In this document: in pieces, positions 24,198-32,069 of the stretch | Position numbering within the stretch: the stretch's first letter is position 1 | Layout: each line of letters starts with the position of its first letter | Assembly (NCBI RefSeq): GCF_030816485.1 | Contig: NZ_JAUSYC010000001.1 | Location: forward strand, 992,001 to 1,056,000 | DNA from: Arthrobacter sp. B1I2 | Lineage (GTDB): Bacteria > Actinomycetota > Actinomycetes > Actinomycetales > Micrococcaceae | Length of the DNA: 64,000 nucleotides | Reading direction: 5' to 3' | Position numbers and translations under genes: made by a program | Notes under the pieces: generated by a model | Seen by the model: the letters and a program-made list of their open reading frames with translations, nothing else | What the model was told of the DNA's origin: nothing | Databases searched by the model: none

Positions 24198-24902
24198 ATG
24201 CCGGCAGTATCAGCCGCAAAGGGACGCTCCGTGAGTAAAGGTGGCGCACCGAGAAGGCGGGCGGGCCGTCCGTCGGCTGCCGTGCTGGACAAGCCGGGGA
24301 TAACGGCGGCCGCACTGGAACTGGTCAGCCGCAAGGGCTACGACGGACTGACCATGGCCGCCCTCGCGAAGGTCCTCGACGTGGCACCCTCAGCCCTCTA
24401 TAACCACGTGGCGTCAAAGCAGGACGTCCTGCTCCTGGTGGAGGACCACCTGATGTCCCTGGTGGACGTCTCGGGTTTCGGTAGCGGCAGCTGGGAGGAC
24501 GCCGTCCGCACGTGGGCCTGGAGCTACCGGGACGTCTTTGCCGAACACACCCCGCTGATTCCGGTCATCGCTGTCCTGCCGGTCACGGACGCACCGCAGA
24601 CCCTGGCCATGTATGAAACCGTAAGCAAGGGATTCCTGGACGCCGGGTTCCCGCAGGAACGCATCGTCTCCGCCATTGTGGCTTTGGAGTCGTTTATCTT
24701 TGGCTCGGCCTACGACGTCACCGCCCCGGAGGACATCTTCGACTCGGGATCGATGGCGGAGTCCACCCCTTACTTCACGGCTGCCGTGCGGAGCACCTCC
24801 GCGCCGGCTGCATCCGGTGGGAGGCTGGGCCGGGCCGCCGACACCGCCTTCGAACTCGGGCTTGAGGCGCTGATCTCGGGACTGGGTGCGCTGCGAAGCT
24901 GA
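24198..24902 (+). CDS. TetR family regulator of the amine oxidase and deiminase loci
   Basis: A 234-residue regulator. The N-terminal helix-turn-helix spans about residues 32-82: ITAAALELVSRKGYDGLTMAAL, then KVLDVAPSALYNHVASKQDVL. The C-terminal ligand domain is of the classical TetR_C type. ATG 24198 is chosen because GAAAGGG ends five bases upstream; an ATG at 24168 adds ten residues. A perfect palindrome lies 80 bases before its start. A polyamine or agmatine inducer is inferred from the target genes, not seen in sequence. Confidence 0.82.
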   Translation: MPAVSAAKGRSVSKGGAPRRRAGRPSAAVLDKPGITAAALELVSRKGYDGLTMAALAKVLDVAPSALYNHVASKQDVLLLVEDHLMSLVDVSGFGSGSWEDAVRTWAWSYRDVFAEHTPLIPVIAVLPVTDAPQTLAMYETVSKGFLDAGFPQERIVSAIVALESFIFGSAYDVTAPEDIFDSGSMAESTPYFTAAVRSTSAPAASGGRLGRAADTAFELGLEALISGLGALRS

Positions 24903-24946
24903 GGACTCTCACCCTAAGCGGTCACTCATCCAAACAAGCCAAAAGG

Positions 24947-24986
24947 AAAGGCGGCACGGACTTGACGTCCGTGCCGCTTTCTTTTG
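24947..24986. terminator. bidirectional terminator between tetR and the DUF1349 gene
   Basis: GGCGGCACGGAC (24950-24961) pairs with GTCCGTGCCGC (24967-24977), followed by TTTCTTTT on the plus strand; the minus strand ends in CCTTTCCTTTT. It separates two convergent genes. Confidence 0.85.
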
Positions 24987-25032
24987 CGCGGGTCACTATC
25001 ACCGATCGCTGCACATCCCGAGGGAAGGATGT

Positions 25033-25641
25033 TCAAGAGAGGGCAGCGTCAGCGGGGTGCAGCGATCCGTCTGCTGCAGTGATCCGCCAGCTGTGGAAAG
25101 TCACCTCGAAGCCTGCTTTGGTGGGCGAGGCCGCGTAGGGCCCGGCGCTGACGGAACCATCAGAGGAAAAGGGGGCCACCCGGACGAGTTCCAGGGGCTC
25201 CCGGGCAAGGCCTGCACGAACGGTCAGTGCGTCGCCGGTCCAGCTGGCGCGAATCACTACACGCTTGTTCTGCCATTGCTGGTGCGGCGCCGAGGACCAG
25301 TCGGATTTGATGTTTGTGACCACGGCTCCTGCCTGCACCTGGCCGTCCGCGAATTCGAGGCCGGCCTTGACCCAGTGTTCGTCCGAGGCGCGGATGAACA
25401 GTCCTGCCTGGTCAAACTGCTCAAGCAGCGGAGCGGTGAACTCCACCTCGATGGCGGTGCCGGGTTTGAAGGGGGCAACCAGTGCGTGTTCAGTTGCGGC
25501 TACAAACCCGTAGGACGTGTGCCGCCATGCATCGCTGCCCTGCTCCGCCTTGACCACCAGGTCGGTGCCCTTCCGGTGCACCTCGCCCGGTGGATTGGTC
25601 CATTCGCCGGCAGACCAGTCCACTGAGTATTCCTCTGGCAT
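25033..25641 (-). CDS. DUF1349 family protein
   Basis: A 202-residue protein with the DUF1349 pattern, a concanavalin-like beta-sandwich: WRHTSYGF, then TAPLLEQFDQAGLFIRASDEHWVKAGLEF, then VVTNIKSDWSS and a final PTKAGFEVTFHSWRI. Fungal and bacterial relatives are thought to bind or act on carbohydrates, but no activity is established and catalytic residues cannot be named. ATG has AGGAGC upstream. It lies 51 bases downstream of a tetR gene in the same direction and could be co-transcribed with it. Confidence 0.8.
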   Translation of the reverse strand: MPEEYSVDWSAGEWTNPPGEVHRKGTDLVVKAEQGSDAWRHTSYGFVAATEHALVAPFKPGTAIEVEFTAPLLEQFDQAGLFIRASDEHWVKAGLEFADGQVQAGAVVTNIKSDWSSAPHQQWQNKRVVIRASWTGDALTVRAGLAREPLELVRVAPFSSDGSVSAGPYAASPTKAGFEVTFHSWRITAADGSLHPADAALS

Positions 25642-25692
25642 CTTTGGCTCCTATGTTCGGTGAAGGCAATTTGTTGGCGGGGCAACCCAGGC

Positions 25693-26265
25693 TCAGGCTG
25701 TCCGCTTGCCGGCGCCGTAGAGAAGGGTGTCCACCACGAGTTCGGCGAGGGTGTCCGTGTCCACGCCGTCCGGACCTGGGGGTCTCTGGAGGGCCTCGCT
25801 CATGAGTGCGTAGTAAACCTGGCGGGTCCATTGAAGATCCGCGGACGGGTCCAGGAGACCTTCCCGCTGTGCCCTGGACATCAGATCGAGGGTGCGGGCA
25901 TTGATTTGGTCCCAGATATCCGCTGCTGCACTGGTGTCCTCGGCGTGGCTGCCGAGGGTATATTTCCAGGCGTTCTTGGTTTTAAGCACATTGGCTGTCA
26001 CCCGGTAGAGCGCCACGAGCGGCGGTGAGGTGTCCGGCCGGCTCTCCTCTACTGCCTCAGCAAGCTGCTGCTTCGCCGAAATGGCTAAAGCATCGATAAG
26101 GGCCTGCCTGCTGGTGAACCGGCGGTGGACGGTTGTGCGTGCAACTCCCGCGGCATCACCGATCTGTTCCATGGACGCACCCGGGTCCCGGCTCAGGACC
26201 TGTTCGGCAGCCTCAACGATGGCCCGCACCGTCCGCTCGGCGTCTGCCCTTAGTGGTCTTCCCAC
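25693..26265 (-). CDS. TetR family regulator, divergent from the SDR operon
   Basis: A 190-residue TetR protein. The helix-turn-helix occupies about residues 14-58 (IVEAAEQVLSRDPGASMEQIG, then DAAGVARTTVHRRFTSRQAL); the C-terminal domain is of unassigned type. The start is GTG with GAGGAGGC upstream. A 15-bp perfect palindrome lies in the divergent promoter region toward two short-chain dehydrogenase genes, so repression of that operon is the simplest model. Confidence 0.82.
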   Translation of the reverse strand: MGRPLRADAERTVRAIVEAAEQVLSRDPGASMEQIGDAAGVARTTVHRRFTSRQALIDALAISAKQQLAEAVEESRPDTSPPLVALYRVTANVLKTKNAWKYTLGSHAEDTSAAADIWDQINARTLDLMSRAQREGLLDPSADLQWTRQVYYALMSEALQRPPGPDGVDTDTLAELVVDTLLYGAGKRTA

Positions 26266-26305
26266 GCTGCCTCCTCTTTACCGTCACCCAATCCTAACTG
26301 CTACC

Positions 26306-26320
26306 GAATGGCAGCCATTC
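26306..26320. promoter_or_regulatory. 15-bp perfect palindrome GAATGGC-a-GCCATTC, putative TetR operator
   Basis: It lies 41 bases from the tetR start and 88 bases before the first SDR gene. It shares the GAATGG half-site with the polyamine-type operator, but with wider spacing, so it is probably read by the adjacent TetR and not the other one. Confidence 0.6.
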
Positions 26321-26407
26321 AACAAGTAACCGAGACAAATGTGTTGCACTTGTACGCCGAATAGATACACTGGTGATACGAAAGCAATCAGCAGGCAGGA
26401 GAAAGCA

Positions 26408-27223
26408 ATGACTACGGAACGCCAAGTAGCCCTCGTTACCGGAGCATCATCGGGAATCGGGAAGGCCACCGCCACCGCCCTGGCCGCCGCGGGATTCGAT
26501 GTTGTTGGCACCAGCCGTTCGGCGGCCGCGGCTTCCCCGGTCCAGGGCGTCACCTTCATCGACCTGGACGTCACCAGCGATGACTCGGTGGCCGCAGCAG
26601 TGCGGGACGTCCTTAACCGGTTCGGAAAGATCGACGTCCTGGTGAATAACGCCGGCGTCGGCTCCTCCGGCGCAGCAGAGGAAAGCTCCCTGGACCAGGA
26701 CCGCCGCGTTTTCGACATCAACGTCTTTGGCGTCATGCGGATGACCAAGGCGGTTTTGCCGCATATGCGCGCCCGGAAGACAGGACGCATCATCAACATG
26801 TCATCGATCGTGGGCTTCATTCCGCAGCCCTACATGGCCACCTACGCCGCCTCGAAGCACGCGGTGGAAGGCTATACCGAGTCCCTGGACCACGAACTCC
26901 GTGAACACGGCATCCGCGCCGTCCTCGTGGAGCCGGCGTGGACCAATACCGATTTCGACAACAACAACCTGAAAGGCGACCAGCCCCTGGCCGCCTACGC
27001 CAGGCAACGCGCCGTCTTCGAGGAATACATGACCGGCGCAGTGAAGGACGGCTACCCGGCAAGTGTTGTGGCGGACGCTGTCGTCACCGCCGCCCAGGCC
27101 ACCAACCCCAAAGTCCGTTATGCGGCAGGCGCCCGCGTCAGCCAGGCCGGCCTGCTCCGCCGGTACGTCCCCGCATCTGTCTTTGACGGCCAGCTCCGCA
27201 AACTCAACCACCTTCCCGCCTAA
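26408..27223 (+). CDS. short-chain dehydrogenase/reductase (SDR)
   Basis: A 271-residue classical SDR. The cofactor motif TGASSGIG is at 11-18, NNAG at 80-83, and catalytic Ser133, Tyr146 and Lys150 (YAASK) are present. NADP is likely, given the Thr-Ser-Arg after the second strand. The substrate is unknown. ATG 26408 is preceded by AGGAG; the frame extends upstream without conserved sequence. It heads an SDR-SDR-monooxygenase operon with 39- and 26-base gaps. Confidence 0.88.
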   Translation: MTTERQVALVTGASSGIGKATATALAAAGFDVVGTSRSAAAASPVQGVTFIDLDVTSDDSVAAAVRDVLNRFGKIDVLVNNAGVGSSGAAEESSLDQDRRVFDINVFGVMRMTKAVLPHMRARKTGRIINMSSIVGFIPQPYMATYAASKHAVEGYTESLDHELREHGIRAVLVEPAWTNTDFDNNNLKGDQPLAAYARQRAVFEEYMTGAVKDGYPASVVADAVVTAAQATNPKVRYAAGARVSQAGLLRRYVPASVFDGQLRKLNHLPA

Positions 27224-27262
27224 GAAAACCCGAGCGTCAGCCAAACCAAAGGAAATCAGCAC

Positions 27263-27961
27263 ATGGTCAACATCGAAACTTCAGTCGTCCTCGTCACCGG
27301 CGCCAACGGCGGACTGGGCAAAGAGTTCGTCGCCCAGGCACTGGAACGCGGGGCAACCCGCGTCTACGCCGCAGCACGCAGCACCACGGAGTGGAACGAC
27401 CCCCGGGTCGTACCGCTGACCCTGGATGTCACGGATCCCAACTCCGTTGCCGCAGCGGCAGCCGCAGCACCGGACGTTACCGTCGTCGTCAATAACGCCG
27501 GGATCGTCCGGCATGGGTCCCTGGTGGAGGGGTCCTTCGACGACATCCGGGCCACCATGGAAACGAATTTCTTTGCACCCCTGGCGGTAACGCGCGCCTT
27601 CGCCCCTGCCCTCCGGGCAGCCAAGGGAGGGCTCATCAACGTCGGCTCGATAGCCAGCTGGCTGCCCCTGGACGCCTACGGTGCCTCCAAAGCGGCACTC
27701 TGGTCGGCCACGAACGCCATCCGGCTGGAACTCGCGCCCAGCGGCGTACACGTCCTGGGAGCCTACCTCGCCTACACCCGCACCCCCATGACAGAAGGGA
27801 TGGATGTGGAAATGAACGACCCCGCCGATGTCGTGAAGGCGATCCTCGACGGACTCGGAGCCAACCACGACGAAGTCCTCGCCGATGAAACCACCCGCCA
27901 GGTCCGTTCCGGACTGGGCCTTCCCATCGCCTCCCTCCTCTCGGCCGTCAGCGGCAACTAG
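27263..27961 (+). CDS. short-chain dehydrogenase/reductase (SDR), second in operon
   Basis: A 232-residue SDR with TGANGGLG (12-19), NNAG (77-80), and the triad Ser129, Tyr139 and Lys143. Arg/Ala-Arg-Ser after the second strand favours NADP. It is shorter than its neighbour, lacking the extended C-terminal substrate loop. AAAGGAAA precedes the ATG. Co-transcription with the first SDR and the ABM protein suggests one detoxification or catabolic pathway acting on an aldehyde, ketone or quinone; that is inference. Confidence 0.87.
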   Translation: MVNIETSVVLVTGANGGLGKEFVAQALERGATRVYAAARSTTEWNDPRVVPLTLDVTDPNSVAAAAAAAPDVTVVVNNAGIVRHGSLVEGSFDDIRATMETNFFAPLAVTRAFAPALRAAKGGLINVGSIASWLPLDAYGASKAALWSATNAIRLELAPSGVHVLGAYLAYTRTPMTEGMDVEMNDPADVVKAILDGLGANHDEVLADETTRQVRSGLGLPIASLLSAVSGN

Positions 27962-27987
27962 CCGCAGCACTCGGAAAGGACACCACC

Positions 27988-28341
27988 ATGAGCTTTATCT
28001 CCACCCTGGAAATCACGGTCGATCCGGCCGCGGCCAACCTCGACGCAATCTTCGACCTTGACCTGCCCAACACGGCGGCATTCCCCGGCAACCAAAGCAC
28101 CGAAGTCCTGCAGGACACCCACAACCCCGGCCGCCTGATCGTCGTGTCCCGCTGGGCCACGCAGGCCGATCTGGATGCCTACACAGCCTGGCGGCAGTCA
28201 CCGGAGGGTAAAACCCGCGTGGCCGAAATCATCACTGGGCCCCCGTCATCACGGCACTTCAGCGTCCGCAACACCTACCAGGGAGCAGTGGCGGAACATA
28301 TCCGGATAGGACCCCAGCGGCATCAGGACGAATACTTGTAA
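27988..28341 (+). CDS. antibiotic biosynthesis monooxygenase (ABM)-type protein
   Basis: A 117-residue ferredoxin-like dimeric alpha-beta barrel protein. ALDAIFDLDLPNT-type helix, GRLIVVSRWATQADLDAYTAW and a final FSVRNTYQ resemble ABM/quinol monooxygenase members. Such small cofactor-free proteins oxidise quinols or similar aromatics, or are only structural homologues. AAAGGA precedes the ATG. It is the last gene of the SDR operon; its TAA lies within the palindromic operator of the next unit. Confidence 0.72.
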   Translation: MSFISTLEITVDPAAANLDAIFDLDLPNTAAFPGNQSTEVLQDTHNPGRLIVVSRWATQADLDAYTAWRQSPEGKTRVAEIITGPPSSRHFSVRNTYQGAVAEHIRIGPQRHQDEYL

Positions 28342-28348
28342 TACAAGT
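28334..28348. promoter_or_regulatory. 15-bp perfect palindrome ACTTGTAATACAAGT, putative GntR/FadR operator
   Basis: TTGTA-n-TACAA is the usual form of FCD-type GntR operators. It overlaps the stop codon of the ABM gene and precedes a -10-like TTATAT (28356-28361), 61 bases before the dehydratase ATG. The GntR regulator is encoded just downstream. Confidence 0.72.
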
Positions 28349-28408
28349 TCTGTACTTATATCCTAAGGCTGTGGGCGATGGCGCCCAGCCCCGCCTTTAG
28401 GAGAATCC

Positions 28409-29536
28409 ATGAGCACCGTCGATCTGATCCGGCACGTCAAGCTGTCCACTGCCCGCCTTCCCCTCGTTGTCCCCATCAGCGATGCCAAAGTCTTTACCGG
28501 CCGGCAGAAGCCCATGACCGAGGTGGTGTTCCTGTTCGCCGAAATCACCACGGAACTGGGCCACTCGGGCATCGGCTTCAGCTACTCCAAGCGCGCCGGC
28601 GGTCCCGCCCAGTACGCGCACGCCAAAGAGGTTGCCGAGGGCCTCATCGGCGAAGACCCCAATGACATCGCAAAGATCTACACCAAGCTGCTCTGGGCGG
28701 GTGCCTCGGTGGGCCGCTCCGGCGTCGCCACCCAGGCCCTCGCCGCCGTCGACATCGCTTTGTACGACCTCAAGGCCAAGCGCGCGGGACTGCCGCTGGC
28801 AAAGTTCCTGGGTTCCTACCGCGACTCAGTGCGGACCTACAACACCTCCGGCGGTTTCCTGAACGCCACCCTCGAGGAGGTAAAGGCACGTGCCACGCAG
28901 TCCATCGAAGAGGGTATCGGCGGCATCAAGATCAAGGTGGGCCTCCCGGACAGCAAGGAGGACCTGCGCCGCGTCGCGGGCATTAGGGAACACATCGGCT
29001 GGGACGTTCCGCTCATGGTCGATGCCAACCAGCAGTGGGACCGGGCCACCGCACTCCGGATGGGCCGCCGCCTGGAGGAGTTCGACCTCGTCTGGATCGA
29101 GGAACCGCTCGATGCCTACGACTTCGAGGGCCACGCCCACCTGGCGCAGGTCCTGGACACCCCCATCGCCACCGGGGAGATGCTTGCCTCGGTCGCAGAG
29201 CACAAGGGCCTCATCGCCGCGAATGGCTGTGACATCATCCAGCCGGACGCCCCGCGCGTGGGGGGCATCACCCAGTTCCTCCGCCTCGCGGCCCTTGCGG
29301 ACGAACGGGGGCTGGGTTTGGCCCCGCACTTCGCCATGGAAATCCACCTCCACCTGGCCGCTGCCTACCCGCGCGAGCCCTGGGTGGAACACTTCGACTG
29401 GTTGGACCCCCTGTTCAACGAGCGCCTCGAAACCAAGGACGGCCGGATGATCGTTCCGGACCGCCCCGGCCTGGGCGTTACCCTCAGCGACCAGGCCCGC
29501 GCCTGGACCACGGAGAGTGTGGAGTTCGGCGCGTAA
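28409..29536 (+). CDS. enolase-superfamily sugar-acid dehydratase, L-talarate/galactarate type
   Basis: A 375-residue mandelate-racemase-subgroup enolase. Metal ligands Asp205, Glu231 and Glu257, the KxK base Lys176 (in IKIKVG), Asp280 and the His307 block PHFAMEIHLHL are all in place. That histidine block is characteristic of L-talarate/galactarate dehydratases, which remove water to give 5-keto-4-deoxy-glucarate. Substrate assignment rests on motif likeness. TTTAGGAGAA precedes the ATG. The FCD-GntR gene starts 9 bases after it, so the dehydratase and its likely regulator form one unit. Confidence 0.82.
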   Translation: MSTVDLIRHVKLSTARLPLVVPISDAKVFTGRQKPMTEVVFLFAEITTELGHSGIGFSYSKRAGGPAQYAHAKEVAEGLIGEDPNDIAKIYTKLLWAGASVGRSGVATQALAAVDIALYDLKAKRAGLPLAKFLGSYRDSVRTYNTSGGFLNATLEEVKARATQSIEEGIGGIKIKVGLPDSKEDLRRVAGIREHIGWDVPLMVDANQQWDRATALRMGRRLEEFDLVWIEEPLDAYDFEGHAHLAQVLDTPIATGEMLASVAEHKGLIAANGCDIIQPDAPRVGGITQFLRLAALADERGLGLAPHFAMEIHLHLAAAYPREPWVEHFDWLDPLFNERLETKDGRMIVPDRPGLGVTLSDQARAWTTESVEFGA

Positions 29537-29545
29537 TCTTGTGCC

Positions 29546-30250
29546 ATGAGCCGGAACCTCACCGCGGACCTCGCCGCTGACCTTCGCAACCGCATTGTCG
29601 ACGGCGTGATCCAGCCGGGCGAGAAACTGCCCAGCGAGAACACGCTGATCAGCGACTTTGGCGTCAGCCGTACCGTGGTGCGGGCAGCCCTCACCCGGCT
29701 CCAGGCCGAGGGACTCGTCGAGACCGAACGCGGCCGCGGCAGCTTCGCCCTCACTCCCCCCACGGACGGGGCCCAGGCAGTGCCGGGTGCCCGTCCTGTG
29801 GCCACCACCGAGGACAGGCTGCAGCTTCTGGCGTTCCGCCTGGGCGTGGAAACGGAGGCGGCGGCGCTGGCGGCGCGGAACCGCACCGACAGGCAGCTGC
29901 GGGCCGTGGGCACTGCGCTGGAAGCCTTCACCGAAAGCGCCGGCCACCCGGCGCATGCCATGAAGTCGGATTTCGAGTTCCACCGGGCCGTAGCGGCAGC
30001 ATCCGGCAACCCCTATTACTCCGATTGCCTGGCAGCCCTCGGCCAGACCATGATTGCCATGCCGCGCACCCGCCTGATGACCGGCGTCGAACACTATGCC
30101 CGGGACCATTTCGACCAGGTGGTGCAGGAACACCGGTCCATCATGGACGCCATCGCCGAGGGTGACGAGGCTGCCGCATCCGCCGCCATGCGCAGCCACC
30201 TTGCCAATTCACGACGCCGGTTCAAGGCTTCGGCGCGCCCGTCCAGTTAG
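29546..30250 (+). CDS. GntR family regulator with FCD domain
   Basis: A 234-residue FadR-type regulator. The winged helix is at residues 8-70 (LRNRIVDGVIQPGEKLPSEN, then DFGVSRTVVRAALTRL). The FCD effector domain follows at about 90-225, with the metal-binding Asp/His residues typical of sugar-acid sensors (SDFEFHRAVAAAS near 135, EHRSIMDAI near 193). It probably senses a hexarate or uronate and autoregulates through the palindrome upstream of the dehydratase gene. Confidence 0.86.
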   Translation: MSRNLTADLAADLRNRIVDGVIQPGEKLPSENTLISDFGVSRTVVRAALTRLQAEGLVETERGRGSFALTPPTDGAQAVPGARPVATTEDRLQLLAFRLGVETEAAALAARNRTDRQLRAVGTALEAFTESAGHPAHAMKSDFEFHRAVAAASGNPYYSDCLAALGQTMIAMPRTRLMTGVEHYARDHFDQVVQEHRSIMDAIAEGDEAAASAAMRSHLANSRRRFKASARPSS

Positions 30251-30329
30251 GCGCTTCCCGGGCTTGTCCGCGGATCCGAACGGTTTAGGGCCGGATTTGC
30301 GAACAAGACCATGAAGGGAGCAGAACGCA

Positions 30330-30360
30330 AAAGAGCCCCGGTCCAAGACCGGGGCTCTTT
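30330..30360 (-). terminator. terminator for tRNA-Leu
   Basis: AAAGAGCCCCGGTC (30330-30343) and its exact complement (30347-30360) form a 14-bp stem with a 3-base loop. On the minus strand it ends in a T-run, nine bases after the tRNA. It may also stop the plus-strand gntR transcript. Confidence 0.8.
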
Positions 30361-30368
30361 CATCTGCG

Positions 30369-30451
30369 TGCGCGAGGGGGGATTTGAACCCCCACGCCCT
30401 TTCGGACACTGGCACCTGAAGCCAGCGCGTCTGCCGTTCCGCCACTCGCGC
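30369..30451 (-). tRNA. tRNA-Leu (CAG)
   Basis: An 83-base cloverleaf: acceptor GCGCGAG/CTCGCGC, anticodon stem CTGGC/GCCAG with loop TTCAGGT (anticodon CAG), a short variable arm of class II type, and the T arm GGGGGTTCAAATCCCCC. CCA is not encoded. Confidence 0.95.
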
Positions 30452-30847
30452 GCAACTTCTTCCACTCAGCCGGACAGGTTTCCCGCATCCGCGCCTCGTA
30501 AAAGCAGCGAGATCAAGCATAACGGACAGATGCCGCAAATTACCAATTGGCCGCTGCTGCCCCTCCCGCACCCCGTTTCCGGGCAGGATAAAACCCCAGC
30601 AGAACCAGCCAAAGACGGACGGCCGGAGCCGCCGAAAGCCAGCGCGGCGGAGGGCCCGAAGGGTCACGCATCTGAACTTTTGCCGGCGCCCGGCCGTTGT
30701 GGATTAAGGTCATGTGCAGGGCTGGACAGTAGTATCGGGTGTAGGAGTGGCCGCTGCCGGCGCGCATACCGCGCAGTTGCGGACCGCACTGCACGTGCTG
30801 GTCAGCAACAACTACTGCCCCGGAGCCGGGGGGAAAGGAGAAGAACC
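30452..30847 (+). other. intergenic region upstream of the fhaA-pknB operon
   Basis: No gene seen. It holds the tRNA-Leu promoter (minus strand) at the left end and presumably the operon promoter at the right end. No clear hexamers or large hairpins were recognised. Confidence 0.4.
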
Positions 30848-31588
30848 ATGGGTCTGCTGGACAAGGTTGAACGTGGCATCGAAAAGGCCGTCCGCGGTGT
30901 CTTCTCCACCGGTTCCAAAGCCCAGGTTGAACCTGTGGAGATCGCCAGCAGGCTCCGCCGGGAAGTGGACCACAAAGCCATCACCGTCGCGGCCGGACGG
31001 ACACTTGTGCCCAACGTCTTCGACGTCCAGCTCAGTGACGACGACTTCGGACGCGCACAGGAGTGGGGCACGCCGCTGGCCGAAGAACTCTGCGACGTCG
31101 TCATCAACCACGTCCGGAGCCAGGGCTATATCCTCCAGGGCCCGGTCCGGATTTCCTTCCGCCGGGACGCCGAGCTTCGCGCCGGTGATTTTGAGATTGC
31201 TTCCTCCACCGAAAAGTCCCAGGGCGCCGGCGGTACTCCGCCCAGGTCCAACGTTCCGGCAGCACCGAGCCGGCCCCCTGTGAGGCTGCAGCCCGCATTG
31301 GACATAGACGGCCAGCGCTATTCGCTGAACGCCCCGTCCATCGTCCTGGGCCGGTCATCCGAAGCAGACATCCACATCGAAGATACGGGCGTATCGCGGC
31401 GGCACCTGGAAATCCGCACGGCCAACGGCGTCACCAGCGCCGTGGACCTGGGGTCCACCAACGGCAGCTACGTCAACGGCCAGAAGGTCTCCGGAAGCAC
31501 CGAACTCACAGACGGCTCCACCATCACGATGGGACGGACAAAGATCATCTTCCGCCTGCTTCCTGCCAACCCGGGTGGCCGCGCATGA
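30848..31588 (+). CDS. fhaA: FhaA: DUF3662 and FHA domain protein
   Basis: A 246-residue protein. The N-terminal DUF3662 domain (about 1-115) starts GLLDKVERGIEKAVRGVF, the hallmark of FhaA. A short linker leads to a C-terminal FHA domain (about 155-235) with the phosphothreonine-binding blocks VLGRSSEADI, VSRRHLEIR and GSTNGSYVNG. FhaA binds phosphorylated partners of the PknA/PknB system and modulates peptidoglycan synthesis at the poles and septum. AAGGAG precedes ATG 30848. It is the first gene of the operon and overlaps fhaB by four bases (ATGA). Confidence 0.93.
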   Translation: MGLLDKVERGIEKAVRGVFSTGSKAQVEPVEIASRLRREVDHKAITVAAGRTLVPNVFDVQLSDDDFGRAQEWGTPLAEELCDVVINHVRSQGYILQGPVRISFRRDAELRAGDFEIASSTEKSQGAGGTPPRSNVPAAPSRPPVRLQPALDIDGQRYSLNAPSIVLGRSSEADIHIEDTGVSRRHLEIRTANGVTSAVDLGSTNGSYVNGQKVSGSTELTDGSTITMGRTKIIFRLLPANPGGRA

Positions 31589-32067
31589 GCGACCTGACCA
31601 TCACCGCGCTGCGGTTCGGCTTCCTGCTGCTCCTCTGGGTACTCATCTTCAGCATCGTCTCCGCCATGCGCCGCGACCTCATGTTGGGCCGGAAGGCCGC
31701 CGCCGGCGCGCCCACGGCCCGCCAGGTCCGCCGGAACCCGGAATTGGCCGAGGCGCCGCCGCAGCCCGTAAAGCAGCAGGCCCGGCAACTGGTAGTCGTC
31801 GAAGGCCCGCTCAAGGGCAGGACCCTGCCACTGGCGGCCAGCCCCATCCTGCTGGGCCGCGCCCAGGAAGCCACCCTGGTACTGGAGGACGATTACGCTT
31901 CGGGCCGCCACGCCAGGCTCTTCCCGCAGGGCAGCCGGTGGTTCATTGAAGATCTTGGCTCCACTAACGGAACCTACCTGGGAGACCAGCAACTTACCCG
32001 TGCCCTCCCTGTCGAGCCAGGGGTACCCGTGAGAATCGGCAAGACGGTCATTGAATTGAGGCCGTAA
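31585..32067 (+). CDS. fhaB: FhaB/FipA: membrane-anchored FHA domain protein
   Basis: A 160-residue protein with one N-terminal transmembrane helix (about 8-28), a basic linker, and an FHA domain at about 68-158 (LLGRAQEATLVL, ASGRHARLF and GSTNGTYLG). The mycobacterial homologue FipA bridges FtsZ and FtsQ and is phosphorylated by PknA. It is co-translated with fhaA and lies two bases from pstP. Confidence 0.92.
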   Translation: MSDLTITALRFGFLLLLWVLIFSIVSAMRRDLMLGRKAAAGAPTARQVRRNPELAEAPPQPVKQQARQLVVVEGPLKGRTLPLAASPILLGRAQEATLVLEDDYASGRHARLFPQGSRWFIEDLGSTNGTYLGDQQLTRALPVEPGVPVRIGKTVIELRP

Positions 32068-32069
32068 CC

